DNA of 64,000 bases from Aegilops tauschii subsp. strangulata (GCF_002575655.3 NC_053037.3:504812544-504876543); one strand, 5' to 3'. Positions 1-13,991 are shown, counted from the stretch's first letter. Numbers and translations are program-made. Notes: generated by a model from the letters alone, not told the origin.

Positions 1-3000
1 AGTAAAATTAAGCGTTTTTGATCTATCCTTATAGATCTTGATGCTCAATGTTCAAGTAGCTTAATCCAGGTTTTCCATTAAAAACACTTTTCAAATAACC
101 CTGGATGCTTTCCAGAAATTCTACATCATTTCTGATCAACAATATGTTAACAACATATACTCATCAAAAATTCTATAGTGCTCCCACTCACTTCTTTGGA
201 AATACAAGTTTCTCATGAACTTTGTATAAACCCAAAATCTTTGATCATCTCATCAAAGCGTTCATTCCAACTCCGAGATGCTTACTCCAATCCTTAGAAG
301 GATTGCTGGAGCTTTGCATACTTGTTAGCATCTTTCAGGATTGACAAAACCTTCTGGTTGTATCACATACAACCTTTCCTCAAGAAAATCGTCGAGGAAA
401 CAATGTTTTGACATCCTATCTGCAAGATTTCATAAATAATGCAGTAACTGCTAATATAATTCTAACAGACTCTTAGCATCGCTACGAGTGAGAAAGTCTC
501 ATCGCAGTCAACTCCTTGAACTTGCCGGAAAACATCTTAACGACAAGTCGAGCTTTCTTAATGGTGACACTTACCATCATTGTCTGTCTTCCCTTTAAAA
601 TCCATCTGTACCCAACAGCCTTACGACCATCAAGTAGTTCTTTCAAAGTCTATACTTTGTTTTCATACATGGATCCTCTCGGATTTTATGGCCTCGAGCC
701 ATTCGTCGGAATCCGGGCCCACCATCGCTTCTCCATAGCTCGTAGGTTCATTGTTGTCTAGCAACATGACTTCCAAGACAGGATTACGTACCACTCTGAA
801 GTAGTATGCATCCTTGTCGTCCTATGAGGTTTGGTAGTGACTTGATCTGAAGTTTCATGATCACTATCATAAGCTTCCACTTCAATTGGTGTAGGTGCCA
901 CAGGAACAACTTCCTGTGCCCTGCTACACATTAGTTGAAGTGACGGTTCAATGACCTCATCAAGTCTCCACCATCCTCCCACTCAATTCTTTCGAGAGAA
1001 ACTTTTCCTCGAGAAAGGACCCGTTTCTAGAAACAATCACTTTTGCTTCCAGATCTGAAATAGGAGGTATACCCAACTGTTTTGGGTATTCTATGAAGAT
1101 GCATTTATCCGCTTTGGGTTCGAGCTTATCAGCCTGAAACTTTTTCACATAAGCGTCGCAGCCCCAAACTTTTAAGAAACGACAGCTTAGGTTTCTCTAA
1201 ACCATAGTTCATACGGTGTCGTCTCAACGGAATTGCGTGGTGCCCTATTTAAAGTGAATGCGGTTGTCTCTAATGCCTAACCCATAAACGATAGTTGTAA
1301 TTCGATAAGAGACATCATGGTATGCACCATATCCAATAGGGTGCAGTTATGATGTTCGGACACACCATCACAATATGGTGTTCTAGGCGGTATTAGTCGT
1401 GAAACAATTTCCACAATTTCTTAATTGTGTGCCAAACTCGTAACTCAAATATTATCTCTATGATCATATCACAGACATTTTATCCTCTTGTCACGACGAT
1501 CTTCAACTTCACTCTGAAATTACTTGAACCTTTCAATAATTCAGACTTGTGTTTCATCAAGTAAATATTCTTAGCATCTACTCAAATCATCTGTGAAGTA
1601 AGAACATAACGATATCCACTGCGTGCCTCAGCACTCATTGGACTGCACACATCAAATGTATTACTTCCAACAAGTTGCTCTCTTGTTCCATCTTACTGAA
1701 AACGAGGCCTTTCAGTCATCTTGCCCATGTGGTATGATTTGCATGTCTCAAGTGATTCAAAATCAAGTGAGTCCAAATGATCCATCTGTATGGACTTTCT
1801 TCGTGCATATATACTAATAGACATGGTTCGCATGTCTCAATCTTTTCAAAAACGGGTGAGTCCAAAGATCCATCAACATGGAGCTTCTTCATGCGTTTTA
1901 TACCAATATGACTCAAGTGGCAGTGCCACAAGTATGTGGTACTATCATTACTATCTTATATCTTTTGGCATGAACATGTGTATCACTACGATCGAGATTC
2001 AATAAACCATTCATTGTAGGTGCAAGACCATTGAAGGTATTATTCAAATAGACAGAGTAACCATTATTCTCCTTTAATAAATAACCGTATTGCGATAAAC
2101 ATAATCCAATCATGTCTATGCTCAACGCAAACACCAAATAATAATTATTCAGGTTTAACCCCAATCTCGATGGTAGAGGGAGCATGCGATGCTTGATCAC
2201 ATCAACCTTGGAAACACTTCCAACACATATCGTCATCTCACCTTTAGCTAGTCTCCGTTTATTCCGCAGCTTTTATTTCGAGTTACTAACACTTAGCAAC
2301 CGAACCGGTATCTAATACCCTGGTGCTACTGGGAGTACTAGTAAAGTACACATTAATATAATGTATATCCAATATACTTCTGTCGACCTTGCCAGCCTTC
2401 TCATCTACGAAGTATCTAGGGTAGTTCTGCTTCAGTGACCGTTCCCCTCATTTCAGAAGCACTTAGTCTCGGGTTTGGGTTCAACCTTGGGTTTCTTCAC
2501 TAGAGCAGCAACTGATTTGTCATTTCATGAAGTATCCCTTCTTGCCCTTGCCCTTCTAGAAACTAGTGGTTTTACTAACCATCAACAATTGATGCTCCTT
2601 CTTGATTTCTACTTTTGCGGTGTCAAACATCGCGAGTTGCTCAAGGATCATCATGTCTATCCCTGATATGTTATAGTTCATCACGAAGCTCTAATAGCTT
2701 GGTGGCAGTGACTATGGATAACCATCACTATCTCATCTGGAAGATTAACTCCCACTCGATTCAAGTGATTGTAGTACTTAGACAATCTGAGCACATGCTC
2801 AACGATTGAGCTTTTCTCCCTTAGTTTGTAGGCTTAAGAAACTTGTCAGAGGTCTCATACCTCTTGACGTGGGCACTAGTCTGAAATCCCAATTTCAGTC
2901 TTTGGAACATCTCATATGTTCTGCGACGTTTCAAAACCGTCTTTGGTGCCACAATTTTAAACCGTTCAACATTACGCACTGAACTATCACGTAGTCATCA

Positions 3001-3175
3001 AAACGTGTATGTCAGATGTTTGCAACATCCACAAACGACGCTCGAGGTTCAGCACACCGAGCGGTGTATTAAGGACATAAGCCTTCTGTGCAGCAATGAG
3101 GACAATCCTCAGTTTACGGACCCAGTCCGCATAATTGCTACTATCAACTTTCAACTAAATTTTCTCTAGGAACAT
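1..3175 (-). pseudogene. Decayed copia gag-pol (left element)
   Basis: On the minus strand, pieces of gag (about 3175-2460), the protease DTG region (about 2320), the GAG-pre-integrase zinc region (WHCHLSHIG, about 1930-1716), integrase and its C-terminal part (about 1148-960) and the start of reverse transcriptase (to base 1) follow in copia order. Frames change repeatedly and stops are frequent, so no functional protein is possible. After the DTG motif there is one extra base relative to the near-intact copy at 30349, producing TAG TAA. The same change is present at 49673 and 14856. A short duplication after the pre-integrase zinc region (a second AAGAARCTCCATG block) is shared with the element at 45747-54334. 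There is no start ATG at the expected gag position. Confidence 0.88.
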
Positions 3176-3437
3176 ATCTTAGTATAACTAAAGCATAAGC
3201 TACGACATTATTTGCAAAGACCTTTTGACTATGTTCATGATAATTAAGTTCATCTGATTATTTAATGAACTCCCACTTAGATAGACATCCCTCTAGTCAT
3301 TTAAGTGATACATGATCCGAATCGACTAGGCCGTGTTCGATCATCACGTGAGACGGACTAGTCATCATCGGTGAACATCTCCATGATGATCGTATCTACT
3401 ATACGACTCATGTTTGACCTTTCGGTCTCTTGTGTTC

Positions 3438-3530
3438 CGAGGCCATGTCTGTACATGCTAAGCTCGTCAAGTCAACCTAAGTGTTTTGCTTGTGTTTCGA
3501 GGCCATGTCTGTACATGCTAGGCTCGTCAA
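3438..3530 (-). repeat. 60-bp duplication in the copia leader
   Basis: GAGGCCATGTCTGTACATGC appears at about 3440 and again at about 3500, a period of 60 bp. The same duplication occurs at 48431-48530 and is absent from the near-intact element, so it marks a subfamily. Confidence 0.8.
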
Positions 3531-4470
3531 CACCCGTTGTATGCGAACGTTAGAATCTATCACACCCGATCATCACGTGGTGCTTCGAAACAACGAACCT
3601 TCGCAATGGTGCACAGTTAGGGGGAACACATCTCTTGAAATTTTAGTGAGGGATCATCTTATTTATGCTACCGTCGTTCTAAACAAATAAGATGTAAACA
3701 TGACAAACATCACATGCAAATCATAAAGTGACATGATATGGCCAATATCATCTTGCGCCTTTGATCTCCATCTTCGAGGCGCGGCATGATCACCTTCGTC
3801 ACCGGCATGACACCATGATCTCCATCATCGTGTCTTCATGAAGTTGTCTCGCCAACTATTACTTCTACTACTATGGCTAACGGTTAGCAATAAAGTAAAG
3901 TAATTACATGGCACTTTCATTGACACGCAGGTCATACAATAAATTAAGACAACTCCTATGGCTCCTGCCGGTTGTCATACTCATCGACATGCAAGTCGTG
4001 ATTCCTATTACAAGAACATGATCAATCTCACACATCACATATATAATTCATCACATCCTTTTGGCCATATCACATCACATAGCATACCCTGCAAAAACAA
4101 GTTAGACGTCTTCTAATTGTTGTTGCATGTTTTACGTGGCTGCTATGGGTTTCTAGCAAGAACATTTCTTACCTACGCAAAAGCCACAACGGTGATATGC
4201 CAATTGATATTTCCCCTTCATAATGACCCTTTTCATCGAATCTGATCCAACTAAAGTGGGAGAGACAGACACCCGCTAGCCACCTTATGCATCAAGTGCA
4301 TGTCAGTCGGTGGAACCTGTCTCACGTAAGAGTGCGTGTAAGGTCGGTCCGGGCCGCTTCATCCCACGATGCCGCCGAATCAAGATAAGACTAGTAACGG
4401 CAAGCAAATTGAACAAATCATCGCCCACAACTACTTTGTGTTCTACTCGTGCATAGAATCTACGCATAGT

Positions 4471-4487
4471 CCTGGCTCATGATGCCA
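4471..4487 (-). other. Primer binding site, tRNA-iMet type
   Basis: One base inside the LTR the minus strand reads TGGCATCATGAGCCAGG. This is a mutated version of the TGGTATCAGAGCC primer site found in the other copia elements here. Confidence 0.8.
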
Positions 4488-4488
4488 C

Positions 4489-6215
4489 TGTTGGGAACGT
4501 AGCAGAAATTCAAAATTTTCCTACGTGTCACCAAGATCAATCTAGGAGATGCTAGCAACGAGAGGGAGGAGTGCATCTACATACCCTTGTAGATCGCGAG
4601 CCGAAGCGTTCAAGAGAACGGGGTTGATGGAGTCGTACTCGTCGTGATCCAAATCACCGATGATCCTAGCGCCGAACGGACGGCACCTCCGCGTTCAGAA
4701 CACGTACGGAGCGGGGACGTCTCCTCCTTCTTGATCCAGCAAGGGGGGAGGAGAAGTTGATGGAGATCCAGCAGCACGACGGCGTGGTGGTGGAAGTAGC
4801 GGGATCCCGGCAGGGCTTCGCCAAGCGCAAGCAGGGAGGAAGAGGTGTCACGGGAGGGAGGGAGGCGCCAGGGCTTGGGGTGCTACTCCCATGCGCCTCC
4901 CACTATATATAGGGGTGGAGGGGGCTGGTTTCTTGCCCTCCAAGTCCATTGGGGCGTTGGCAAAGGTGGGGGAAAGAAATCCCATCATTTCCCTTCCCCA
5001 CCGATTGTTATCCCCCTTTTTTAGGGATCTTGATCTTATCCCTTCGGGATATGATCTTATTCCTTCTAAGGTGGGATCTTGGTGCGCCTTGACCAGGGGT
5101 GTGGGGCCTTGCCCCCACTACCCACGTTCATGTGGGTCCCCCATGCAGGTGGGCCCCACTTTGGAACCTTCTAGAACCTTCCCGGTACAATACCGAAAAA
5201 TCCCGAACATTTTTCGGTGGCCAAAATAGGACTTCCCATATATAAATCTTTACCTCCGGACCATTCCGGAACTCCTCGTGACGTTCGGGATCTCATCCGG
5301 GACTTCGAACAACTTTCGGTTAACCGCATACTAATATCTCTACAACTCTAGCGTCACCGAACCTTAAGTGTGTAGACCCTACGGGTTCGGGAGACATGCA
5401 GACATGACCGAGACGACTCTACGGTCAATAACCAACAGCGGGATCTGGATACCCATGTTGGCTCCCACATGTTCCACGATGATCTCATCGGATGAACCAC
5501 GATGTCGAGGATTCAATCAATCCCGTATACAATTCCCTTTGTCAATCGGTACGTTACTTGCCCGAGATTCGATCGTCGGTATCCCAATACCTTGTTCAAT
5601 CTCGTTACCGGCAAGTCACTTTACTCGTACCGTAACGCATGATCCCGTGGCTAACTCCTTAGTCACATTGAGCTCATTATGATGATGCATTACCGAGTGG
5701 GCCCAGAGATACCTCTCCGTCATACGGAGTGACAAATACCAGTCTCGATTCGTGCCAACCCAACAGACACTTTCGGAGATACCTGTAGTGCACCTTTATA
5801 GCCACCCAGTTACGTTGTGACGTTTGGTACACCCAAAGCATTCCTACGGTATCCGGGAGTTGCACAATCTCATGGTCTAAGGAAATGATACTTGACATTA
5901 GAAAAGCTCTAGCAAACGAACTACACGATCTTGTGCTATGCTTAGGATTGGGTCTTGTCCATCACATCATTCTCCTAATGATGTGATCCCGTTATGAATG
6001 ACATCCAATGTCCATGGTCAGGAAACCATAACCATCTATTGATCAACGAGCTAGTCAACTAGAGGCTTACTAGGGACATGTTGTGGTCTATGTATTGACA
6101 CATGTATTACGGTTTCCAGTTAATACAATTATAGCATGAACAACAGACAATTATCATGAACAAGGAAATACAATAATAACCATTTTATTATTGCCTCTAG
6201 GGCATATTTCCAACA
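4489..6215 (-). repeat. 5' LTR of the left copia element
   Basis: The 1,727-bp LTR is bounded by TGTTGGGAACG at 4489 and GGGCATATTTCCAACA ending at 6215, i.e. TG...CA ends on the element strand. It contains a TATA-like promoter at about 4903-4911. It is similar along its length to the LTRs at 27355, 34396, 45747 and 52630. Confidence 0.9.
4903..4911 (-). promoter_or_regulatory. LTR TATA box (left copia)
   Basis: CTATATATAG lies in the 5' LTR, upstream of the primer site on the element strand. It is in the same position as the TATA boxes of the other copia LTRs in the window, so it is the likely core promoter of the element. Confidence 0.55.
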
Positions 6216-9200
6216 TCTGTTGCCTCGACATATATGTTGGAGCTATTATTATGCCCTAGGTGTTTTAGGGAGTCACCCAGAAATCTAGCCATGTTTTGTG
6301 TTCCAGGTGTGATGATTCTGGCCACCATTCTCGAAAGCATCCCGTGATGTTATTAGTTAGTAGGTATTCTATTCCTGGGTTCTTGAACCCGAGATTCACC
6401 CTACTTCATGTTGTTAGTATTTGCTAGTTCCCTTAAGATATTAGTAACCTTTGCGATAGTCCTCGAGGTCTGTGATGTATCCTTCTTCCAATATCATGAA
6501 CCAATATGGCAAAAGCCTTCGAACCAAAAGATCAAAATAAGAGTGCTCTTAATGGGTTCTCCATTCAAGAATTGTGAATCTGCCAGTCCTACCTTCTCTG
6601 CATGGGTTATCCGGAAGAAACCTGTTGAACTTGATTCGACATACTAATCTATGCATCCACAACTCGGGAAGTTATATGTTCCTTTGGGCTGTCCCTCTTT
6701 AGTTGTATTCCGGCCCTCGTGTATCAATTGATAGTCAAGGGTATGCATGCATTCGTTCATCGATGCCTAATTATTCTTGTGGTCCGTCAGGCCATTCTAT
6801 TCCGGAATGACTAGGAAAAACAAACTCCAGTACCTCATCCATATCCAGGATTGGGTCAAAGTAGTTGTATTCCGTGGATCAAAATGCCAATCCAACTTTT
6901 GTTCTGTTCTACCTTGGAGTGTTGCCCTCTTTATGTCAGGATTGTCATGAGAATTGTACCACCTCTTATGAATTCTTGACGTAGTGATACTTCTTCCATC
7001 AATATTCATTCCTCGGTTCCGTTTGTCGCAACCGGAATGCCAACAAGTGAATCGTGATGTGTGAAATCAATACTCCTAGCAACTGTGTTGCTTCGTAGTT
7101 AATGGACAATAATCTTATCCTTAGCGTGTTGATTATTGAATCATCACCCTAAGGTTGATCGTGCTACCTAGTCCTTATTTCCGGTGCACTTTTCGATCAA
7201 TGAGTTAGGATAGTGTCAATCCTTGCTTATTTAATCATATCGTCTTGCCCTGAAAAGCAAGATTGTTCTCGAGCTTAGTGACATATCGGTGGTTCGTGAT
7301 TTTCCGAATATCTTCTCGGAAGTGTTACCAGGTTGTCACCTGACCGCTATGTTGAGTTCGTGATCAAGTTGGTTCTCTTGTAACCACCCCTTCTCCAAGA
7401 ATATGTGTTGAATACCCCCGAACTAGTTGGTTAAGCTGAACAACAACTTGGAGAGTTGGGAGATAAAAGCTTGTCTGACTTAGTTCATTTTTAGGGGATA
7501 TCTTGTATGTGTGTTGAAGAAAGATGATATCTTCATCGATTGGTTCCCGTGATCAATTGTTGGAGCTATTGTCTTATCTAGTCTTTGATTTGAGTAAGGG
7601 CTATCATCAAATCAAAATCAGAACCAACGATGTTCGTAATGTTATCTTACTCATGGTTGATCCCTCGAGCATACACCATTATATCTTTTGGTCTGACCAA
7701 TGTTATGTCCTTGTTCACATAATTATGGAATTCCATCTATATGGTCTTCCCGATGACTTGTTGTTGAGCCCATCAACAACATTATATCACCTCCATGATT
7801 CATGTTGAACATCAAGCTAGTGTTGGAAACTTTTGTAAGCATCTCCTTCGTGCCAGCTCATGAAGTATATGTTTAATGAAAGAAGTGACGTCCTCTAATT
7901 CACGTGTGTTTGATGTAAGTTGCCATCGTGAGTTCGAGAAAGCTTGTTTTTCTTCCTCTGGAATCATCCCAAGTCAATCATGCACGTGTGAAGTATTCTA
8001 TGGTCTGATAGACTGATCATCTTCATTCCATATGCATCCCTAGCACACCAAGCCACTGATTGATTTGTTCAAGATAAAGGAGTCTATTTTAAGGTGAATT
8101 CCTTGGACTTCCACGCGTGGAGACTTCGATGTCATTAATGATGGTTCCGCACCTGAACTCGGTAGCGTTTTGTTGTAAGACTAGTATGTGGTCATGCTTG
8201 TCTTGGACAGTGTGTTCACAGGTTTGTAGTAGAACCAGCTCATGTTTTGGAGCTTGCTATCGTAGTTCATTTCCTGAGAATCTTGCAACGTCATCTTGTC
8301 GATTTGTGTTGCAACCTTTCCTTTTCAGACATGCTGTCTGAAATATCATGTTACCAACCAGATCTGAATCTCAGGCAGATATGATGGTTGGAACTTTTCC
8401 AAGATCTATGATGTAGGTCCCGACAAGGTTGATGTTCTGGCCGACACACCAAGCCGGAAGATCTATTATTGTACTATCTTGATTAAGCAATCTGATCATT
8501 CTCTCCATGAGGATTTCGTGCGACTTATTCTAGAAGTTGTTCCTTATGGATCCTTTGTCTTCCCGAAGTCCGACCTATACTTGATGGCCACGTTAATGAT
8601 TTAAGTATGACTGTGGTATGTAGAACATCAAGGAGAACGTTAGAAGCGGAGTGCTAAATGTCTCTCGGTCGATCATCCAGATTTTGTTTCCTTGGCCCAG
8701 TCATGGTGAAATTTGAGAAAGTGTTATCTTCCTTTCCATCTGCATCCTCCATCATTATTCATCATGGTAGTATGTTGTGTTGCCAGGATCCTCGGCACGG
8801 ATGTTGGTAAAACCATGATGAATACGGAAATGCTCAAGTTCTTGAGAGGACGCTCAGACACTAGGTTATATCCTCGGTATCAATTGGAATGTGCATTCCT
8901 TTTGCCGAGTCGTTCTATAACCGTAGTTTCCGTTCCAAACTGGGTATGACATTCTTTCGAATTCCTTTGAACGATCAATTTTGAATTGCCTCAGGCTGGT
9001 ATGAAGAGTTTCAATGATCTATGGATCAAAAGTAATTCTTTTGCCACTTAAGGGAATAATTCTACGAGTCACCTCCCCCGAGGTGTCCCGTTATGGAATC
9101 ATGACAATTACTTCCTCGCTAATTTGAAACCTATGCACCATCTTACCTAAGCGTGGAATGGTTGCCTACCAATTTGAACCCTCGTCATATGTTTCTTTTC

Positions 9201-9485
9201 CATCACCCTCATGTGTCCTTTGTGGTTATTATGTCTCATTGCATGAGTTGATCGTGAGTTACTCGATCTTTCTGAAGGTCAATTCTTCTGGAGTTCTCCC
9301 TTTCCTTTCGTTGTCATGTTGGATGGAGTTTTCAGAGCAAGACGTCGAGACAAGGATGATGATTGAATCAACGTTCTTATGAAGTGCTTGGATCATGAAG
9401 ATGGTGTTAGCTTTGTGTCCCCCCCTTGTCTTCTTACCTCACGTCTTGAATCTCAGGACGAGATTCTTGTTTAGTGGAGGTGAGT
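6216..9485 (+). pseudogene. Decayed gypsy gag-pol
   Basis: Every frame is broken, but landmarks remain in order. A gag-type zinc knuckle with the last Cys replaced by His (C-x2-C-x4-H-x4-H) is near 6307-6345. A linker resembling VVxDFPxIFSExLPG lies near 7290-7345. RT sequence follows: NELAELKxQLGEL near 7420-7460, then FDLSKGYHQIKIR near 7580-7625. An integrase-like PFAESFYNRSFRSKLGM stretch is near 8895-8950. The YxDD region of RT cannot be found. The distance from RT to LTR is slightly short for a full element, so small deletions are likely. Many changes look like C-to-T or G-to-A, as expected for an old methylated copy. It is non-functional. Confidence 0.8.
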
Positions 9486-10978
9486 TGTCACAGCCCTAGA
9501 TTCATGACTGTAAATAGTTGCATCAGTGAGCATGCATCATGTTAAATTCGAAGAAATTTGAATTGAGGAAGATTCTCAAAGCCTCAGAAACCTTTTAAAA
9601 ATGAGCAAGTTAAAAATTTCTTCAAATGAGCCCAGGGAAATGTTCATTTTAATCCCTGAAAATATTGGCAGGAGGTAAAAAATCCAAACCAATATTTTTA
9701 GAGCATTAAGAGTAATTAATTTGGGCATTTGAATTAAATCATAATGTATTTGAATTGGCTTTATTTCTGTTATAAAAGAAATACATGTCCAATAATTTTG
9801 GAAATTATTGTGGGGCTCTAGAGTAATATCTCTAGTCCATACAATAATTTACAGAAGCAAATAAATTGGTTTAGTACTCCTACTAAATCAAAACAAACAG
9901 AAATAAATAAATAGAAAAACCAGAGAGAGAGAGAGAACCTACCTGGCGCCTACCTGTGCGGCCTGCTGCTGAAGCCGGCCCAGCCCAGCCACCTCCCCTG
10001 CCAGTTGTCTTCCTCCTCTCGCCAGAAGGCAGAGGGGAAGCAGTGCACGGCGCTCGCGTGTGCGGGCACGCAGCTGCCTGCCTGGCCCCTCCCTGGCCAG
10101 TGCGACGCTGGGATCGTCTCCCTGTGGCCTCCGGAACCCACCGACCCCTCGCTCACTCTTTCCCCTTTGCCCCCTCGCTCTATTCACGCCATTGCCAACG
10201 CACGCTCGAGCTCGTCGCCACCGTACTCGCGCCCACAGCCGACCTCGAGCCTCTCCGACCTATCCTCGAGCTCCGCCACGTCTGCCTCGTCCTCTCCACC
10301 AAGCTGCGTGATGCCGGACGCCCCCGAACGCCCTTACATCCATCTTCTTCAACCTCGGTCGCCAGAGATCCCTCTCGGCGTCCCTCTCAGCCTCGACCCT
10401 CCCCGGCCTCGCCGTCTGTGCCAAACGAACCTCTGTGAGCCCCCGATCGAAACCCCCCTTATCTCGTCGTTGCGCGCATCCTCTAGCTAGCTCCACAGCC
10501 GGAACCGAGAGCTCCACGTCGCCGGCGATGTCACCGCCGTCGCTGCAGCCGCTGAGGCTCAAAACTGAGCGCATCACCGTTCTCTGCACGCTCCCAGGAG
10601 CATGGAACGCCCACCAACTCCTCCTCCCGTGTACTCTAACGTCGAGCCCGACGTCACCCGAACTTCGGCCGCCGCAAAAGTTGCCGCCGCCGTCGATTTA
10701 GTCCACTCTGGCACGAGTTGCTGCCTCCGTTGGATGCGCGAGACTCCCAGCTTTCCGTAGCCGCAAACCGCATCCAAAGCCGAGCCCTGTGGGCATTTTC
10801 CGAAGCCCTCCGCCGCGTCTGTCGTCGCCGGCGTCAAACCGCCGGCGAGTTGACCTCGTTTGACCTGGGGTTTGACTCCCCTGGGTCAAGGAAAGGTGGG
10901 CCCAGAGCCCTGCTAATTTTAGCTTAGCGCTAATTAACTTTTAGTTAACCCACTAAGTCACTGACCTGTGGGCCCAGG
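9486..10978 (+). repeat. Gypsy 3' LTR, first part
   Basis: The LTR starts with TGTCACAG right after a weak purine-rich tract (GTGGAGGTGAG, 9475-9484). The first 450 bp are A+T-rich. From about 9950 to 10900 the sequence turns very G+C-rich and holds long overlapping open frames on both strands. None of these resembles a known protein, so I read them as composition effects. The LTR stops at 10978 where a copia element is inserted and resumes at 19540. Confidence 0.8.
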
Positions 10979-12699
10979 TGAAGGAAATATGCCCTAGAGG
11001 CAATAATAAAGTATTATATATTTCCTTATATCATGATAAATGTTTATTATTCATGCTAGAATTGTATTAACCGGAAACATAATACATGTGTGAATACATA
11101 GACAAACAGAGTGTCACTAGTATGCCTCTACTTGACTAGCTCGTTAATCAAAGATGGTTATGTTTCCTAGCCATAGACATGAGTTGTCATTTGATTAACG
11201 AGATCACCTCATTAGGAGAATGACGTGATTGACTTGACCCATTCCGTTAGCTTAGCACCCGATCGTTTAGTATGTTGCTATTGCTTTCTTCATGACTTAT
11301 ACATGCTCCTATGACTATGAGATTATGCAACTCCCGTTTACCGGAGGAACAATTTGTGTGCTACCAAACGTCACAACGTAAATGGGTGATTATAAAGGTG
11401 CTCTACAGGTGTCTCCAAAGGTACTTGTTGGGTTGGCGTATTTCGAGATTAGGATTTGTCACTCCGATTGTCGGAGAGGTATCTCTGGGCCCACTCGGTA
11501 ATGCACATCACTATAAGCCTTGCAAGCATTGTGACTAATGAGTTAGTTGCGGGATGATGTATTACGGAACGAGTAAAGAGAATTGCCGGTAACGAGATTG
11601 AACTAGGTATCGAGATACCGACGATCGAATCTCGGGCAAGTAACATACCGATGACTAAGGGAACAACGCATGTTGTTATGCGGTCTGACCGATAAAGATC
11701 TTCATAGAATATGTGGGAGCCAATATGGGCATCCAGGTCCCGCTATTGGCTATTGACCGGAGAGGTGTCTCGGTCATGTCTACATAGTTCTCGAACCCAA
11801 AGGGTCCGCACGCTTAACGTTACGATGCCAGTTTTATTATGAGTTTATGTATGTTGATGTACCGAAGGAGTTCGGAGTCCCGGATGAGATCGGGGACATG
11901 ACGAGGAGTCTCGAAATGGCCGACACGTAAAGATCGATATATTGGACGACTATATTCGGACTTCGGAAAGGTTCCGAGTGATTCGGGTATTTTTCGGAGT
12001 ACCGGAGAGTTACGGGAATACGTATTGGGCCTTATTGGGCCATACGGGAAAGAAGGAAAAGGGCCTCAAGGGTGGCCACACCCCTCCCCTTGGTCTGGTC
12101 CGAATTGGACTAGGGAAAGGGGGCGCCCCCTTCCTTCCTTCTCTTTTTCCCTTTCTCTTTTCCTATTCCATATGGGAGGTGGAATCCTACTAGGACTAGG
12201 GAGTCCTAGTAGGACTCCACACTTGGTGCGCCCCCTCCTAGGGCCGGCCTCCTCCTCCCTTGCTCCTTTATATACGGGGGCAGGGGGGCACCCCATGGAC
12301 ACACTTGATATACGATATTTTAGCCGTCTGCGGTGCCCCCCTCCACCATATTACACCTCGATAATACCGTTGCGGAGCTTAGGCGAAGCCCTGCGTCGGT
12401 GGAACATCATCATCGTCACCATGCCGTCGTGCTGACGAAACTCTCCCTCAACACTCGGCTGGATCGGAGTTCGAGGGACGTCATCGAGCTGAACGTGTGT
12501 AGAACTTCGGAGGTGCCGTGCGTTCGGTACTTGATCGGTCGGATCGTGAAGACGTACGACTACATCAACCGCGTTGTGATAACGCTTCCGCTGTCGGTCT
12601 ATGAGGGTACGTGGACAACACTCTCCCCTCTCGTTGCTATGCATCACCATGATCTTGCGTGTGCGTAGGAAATTTTTGAAATTACTACGTTCCCTAACA
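10979..12699 (+). repeat. 5' LTR of the nested copia element
   Basis: It begins TGAAGGAAATATGCCC and ends TACGTTCCCTAACA. A TATA-like box (TTATATAC) is at about 12268-12275, followed by the transcribed R/U5 portion. Confidence 0.95.
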
Positions 12700-12700
12700 G

Positions 12701-12715
12701 TGGTATCCGAGCCTG
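12701..12715 (+). other. Primer binding site, tRNA-iMet type
   Basis: TGGTATCCGAGCCTG lies one base after the 5' LTR and differs slightly from the consensus TGGTATCAGAGCC. It would pair with the 3' end of initiator tRNA-Met to prime minus-strand DNA synthesis. Confidence 0.85.
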
Positions 12716-13991
12716 GTTTTATGCGTTGATGCTATGCACGAGTAGAACACAAGTGAGTTGTGGGCGATATAAGTCATACTGCTTACCAGCATGTCATACT
12801 TTGGTTCAGCGGTATTGTGAGATGAAGCAGCCCGGACCGACATTACGCGTACGCTTACGCGAGACTGGTTTCATCGTTGCGAGCACTCGTTGCTTAAAGG
12901 TGACTGGCGGGTGTCTGTCTGTCTCACTTTAGTTGAACCGAGTGTGGCTACGCCTGATCCTTGCGAAGGTTAAAACAGCACCAACTTGACAAACTATCGT
13001 TGTGGTTTTGATGCGTAGGTAAGAACGGTTCTTGCTAAGCCCGTAGCAGCCACGTAAAACTTGCAACAACAAAGTAGAGGACGTCTAACTTGTTTTTGCA
13101 GGGCATGTTGTGATGTGATATGGTCAAGACATGATGTAATATAATTTGTTGTATGAGATGATCATGTTTTGTAACCGAGTTATCGGCAACTGGCAGGAGC
13201 CATATGGTTGTCGTTTTATTGTATGCAATGCAATCGCCATGTAATGCTTTACTTTATCACTAAGCGGTAGCAATAGTCGTAGAAGCATAAGATTGACGAG
13301 ACGACAACGATGCTATGATGGAGATCAAGGTGTCGCGCCGGTGACGATGGTGATCATGACGGTGCTTCGGAGATGGAGATCACAAGCACAAGATGATGAT
13401 GGCCATATCATATCACTTATATTGATTGCATGTGATGTTAATCCTTTATGCATCTTATCTTGCTTTGTTTGATGGTAGCATTATAAGATGATCCTTCACT
13501 AAATTATCAAAGTATAAGTGTTCTCCCTGAGTATGCACCATTGCAAAAGTTCTTCGTGCTGAGACACCACGTGATGATCGGGTGTGATAGGCTCTATGTT
13601 CAAATACAACGGGTGCAAAACAGTTGCACACGCGGAATACTCAGGTTAAACTTGACGAGCCTAGCATATAACAGATATGGCCTCGGAACACGGAGACCGA
13701 AAGGTCGAGCGTGAATCATATAGTAGATATGATCAACATAGTGATGTTCACCGTTGAAACTACTCCATCTCACGTGATGATCGGACATGGTTTAGTTGAT
13801 ATGGATCACGCGATCACTTAGAGGATTAGAGGGATGTCTATCTAAGTGGGAGTTCTTAAGTAATATGATTAATTGAACTTAAATTTATCATGAACTTAGT
13901 CCTGATAGTATTTTGCAAATTATGTTATAGATCAATAGCTCGCGTTGTTGCTTCCCTGTGTTATTTTTGATATGTTCCTAGAGAAAAAATT

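Larger units (their letters stand above)
1..6215 (-). mobile_element. Copia LTR retrotransposon (Angela/WIS/BARE type), decayed, 5' part only
   Basis: Read on the minus strand, this holds a 5' LTR (6215 down to 4489), a tRNA-iMet-type primer site, an untranslated leader with a 60-bp duplication and a broken gag-pol that runs off the window at base 1. The 3' LTR lies outside. The outer LTR end abuts gypsy pol sequence at 6216, so the element most likely inserted into the gypsy element; the five bases next to it (TCTGT, 6216-6220) would be one TSD copy. The superfamily call rests on LTR ends, primer site and copia-order gag-pol remnants. The family name comes from remembered LTR sequence. Its internal region shares specific lesions with the element at 45747-54334. 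Confidence 0.9.

Noticed and set aside
9956..10589. Several open frames over 100 codons on both strands
   Set aside because: They lie within a gypsy LTR, overlap each other, have extreme G+C content and no recognisable domain. They are best explained by composition.
12025..12668. Open frames repeated at 12025-12668 and 18860-19503
   Set aside because: They are LTR sequence of the copia element; both copies are the two LTRs of one insertion, not duplicated genes.
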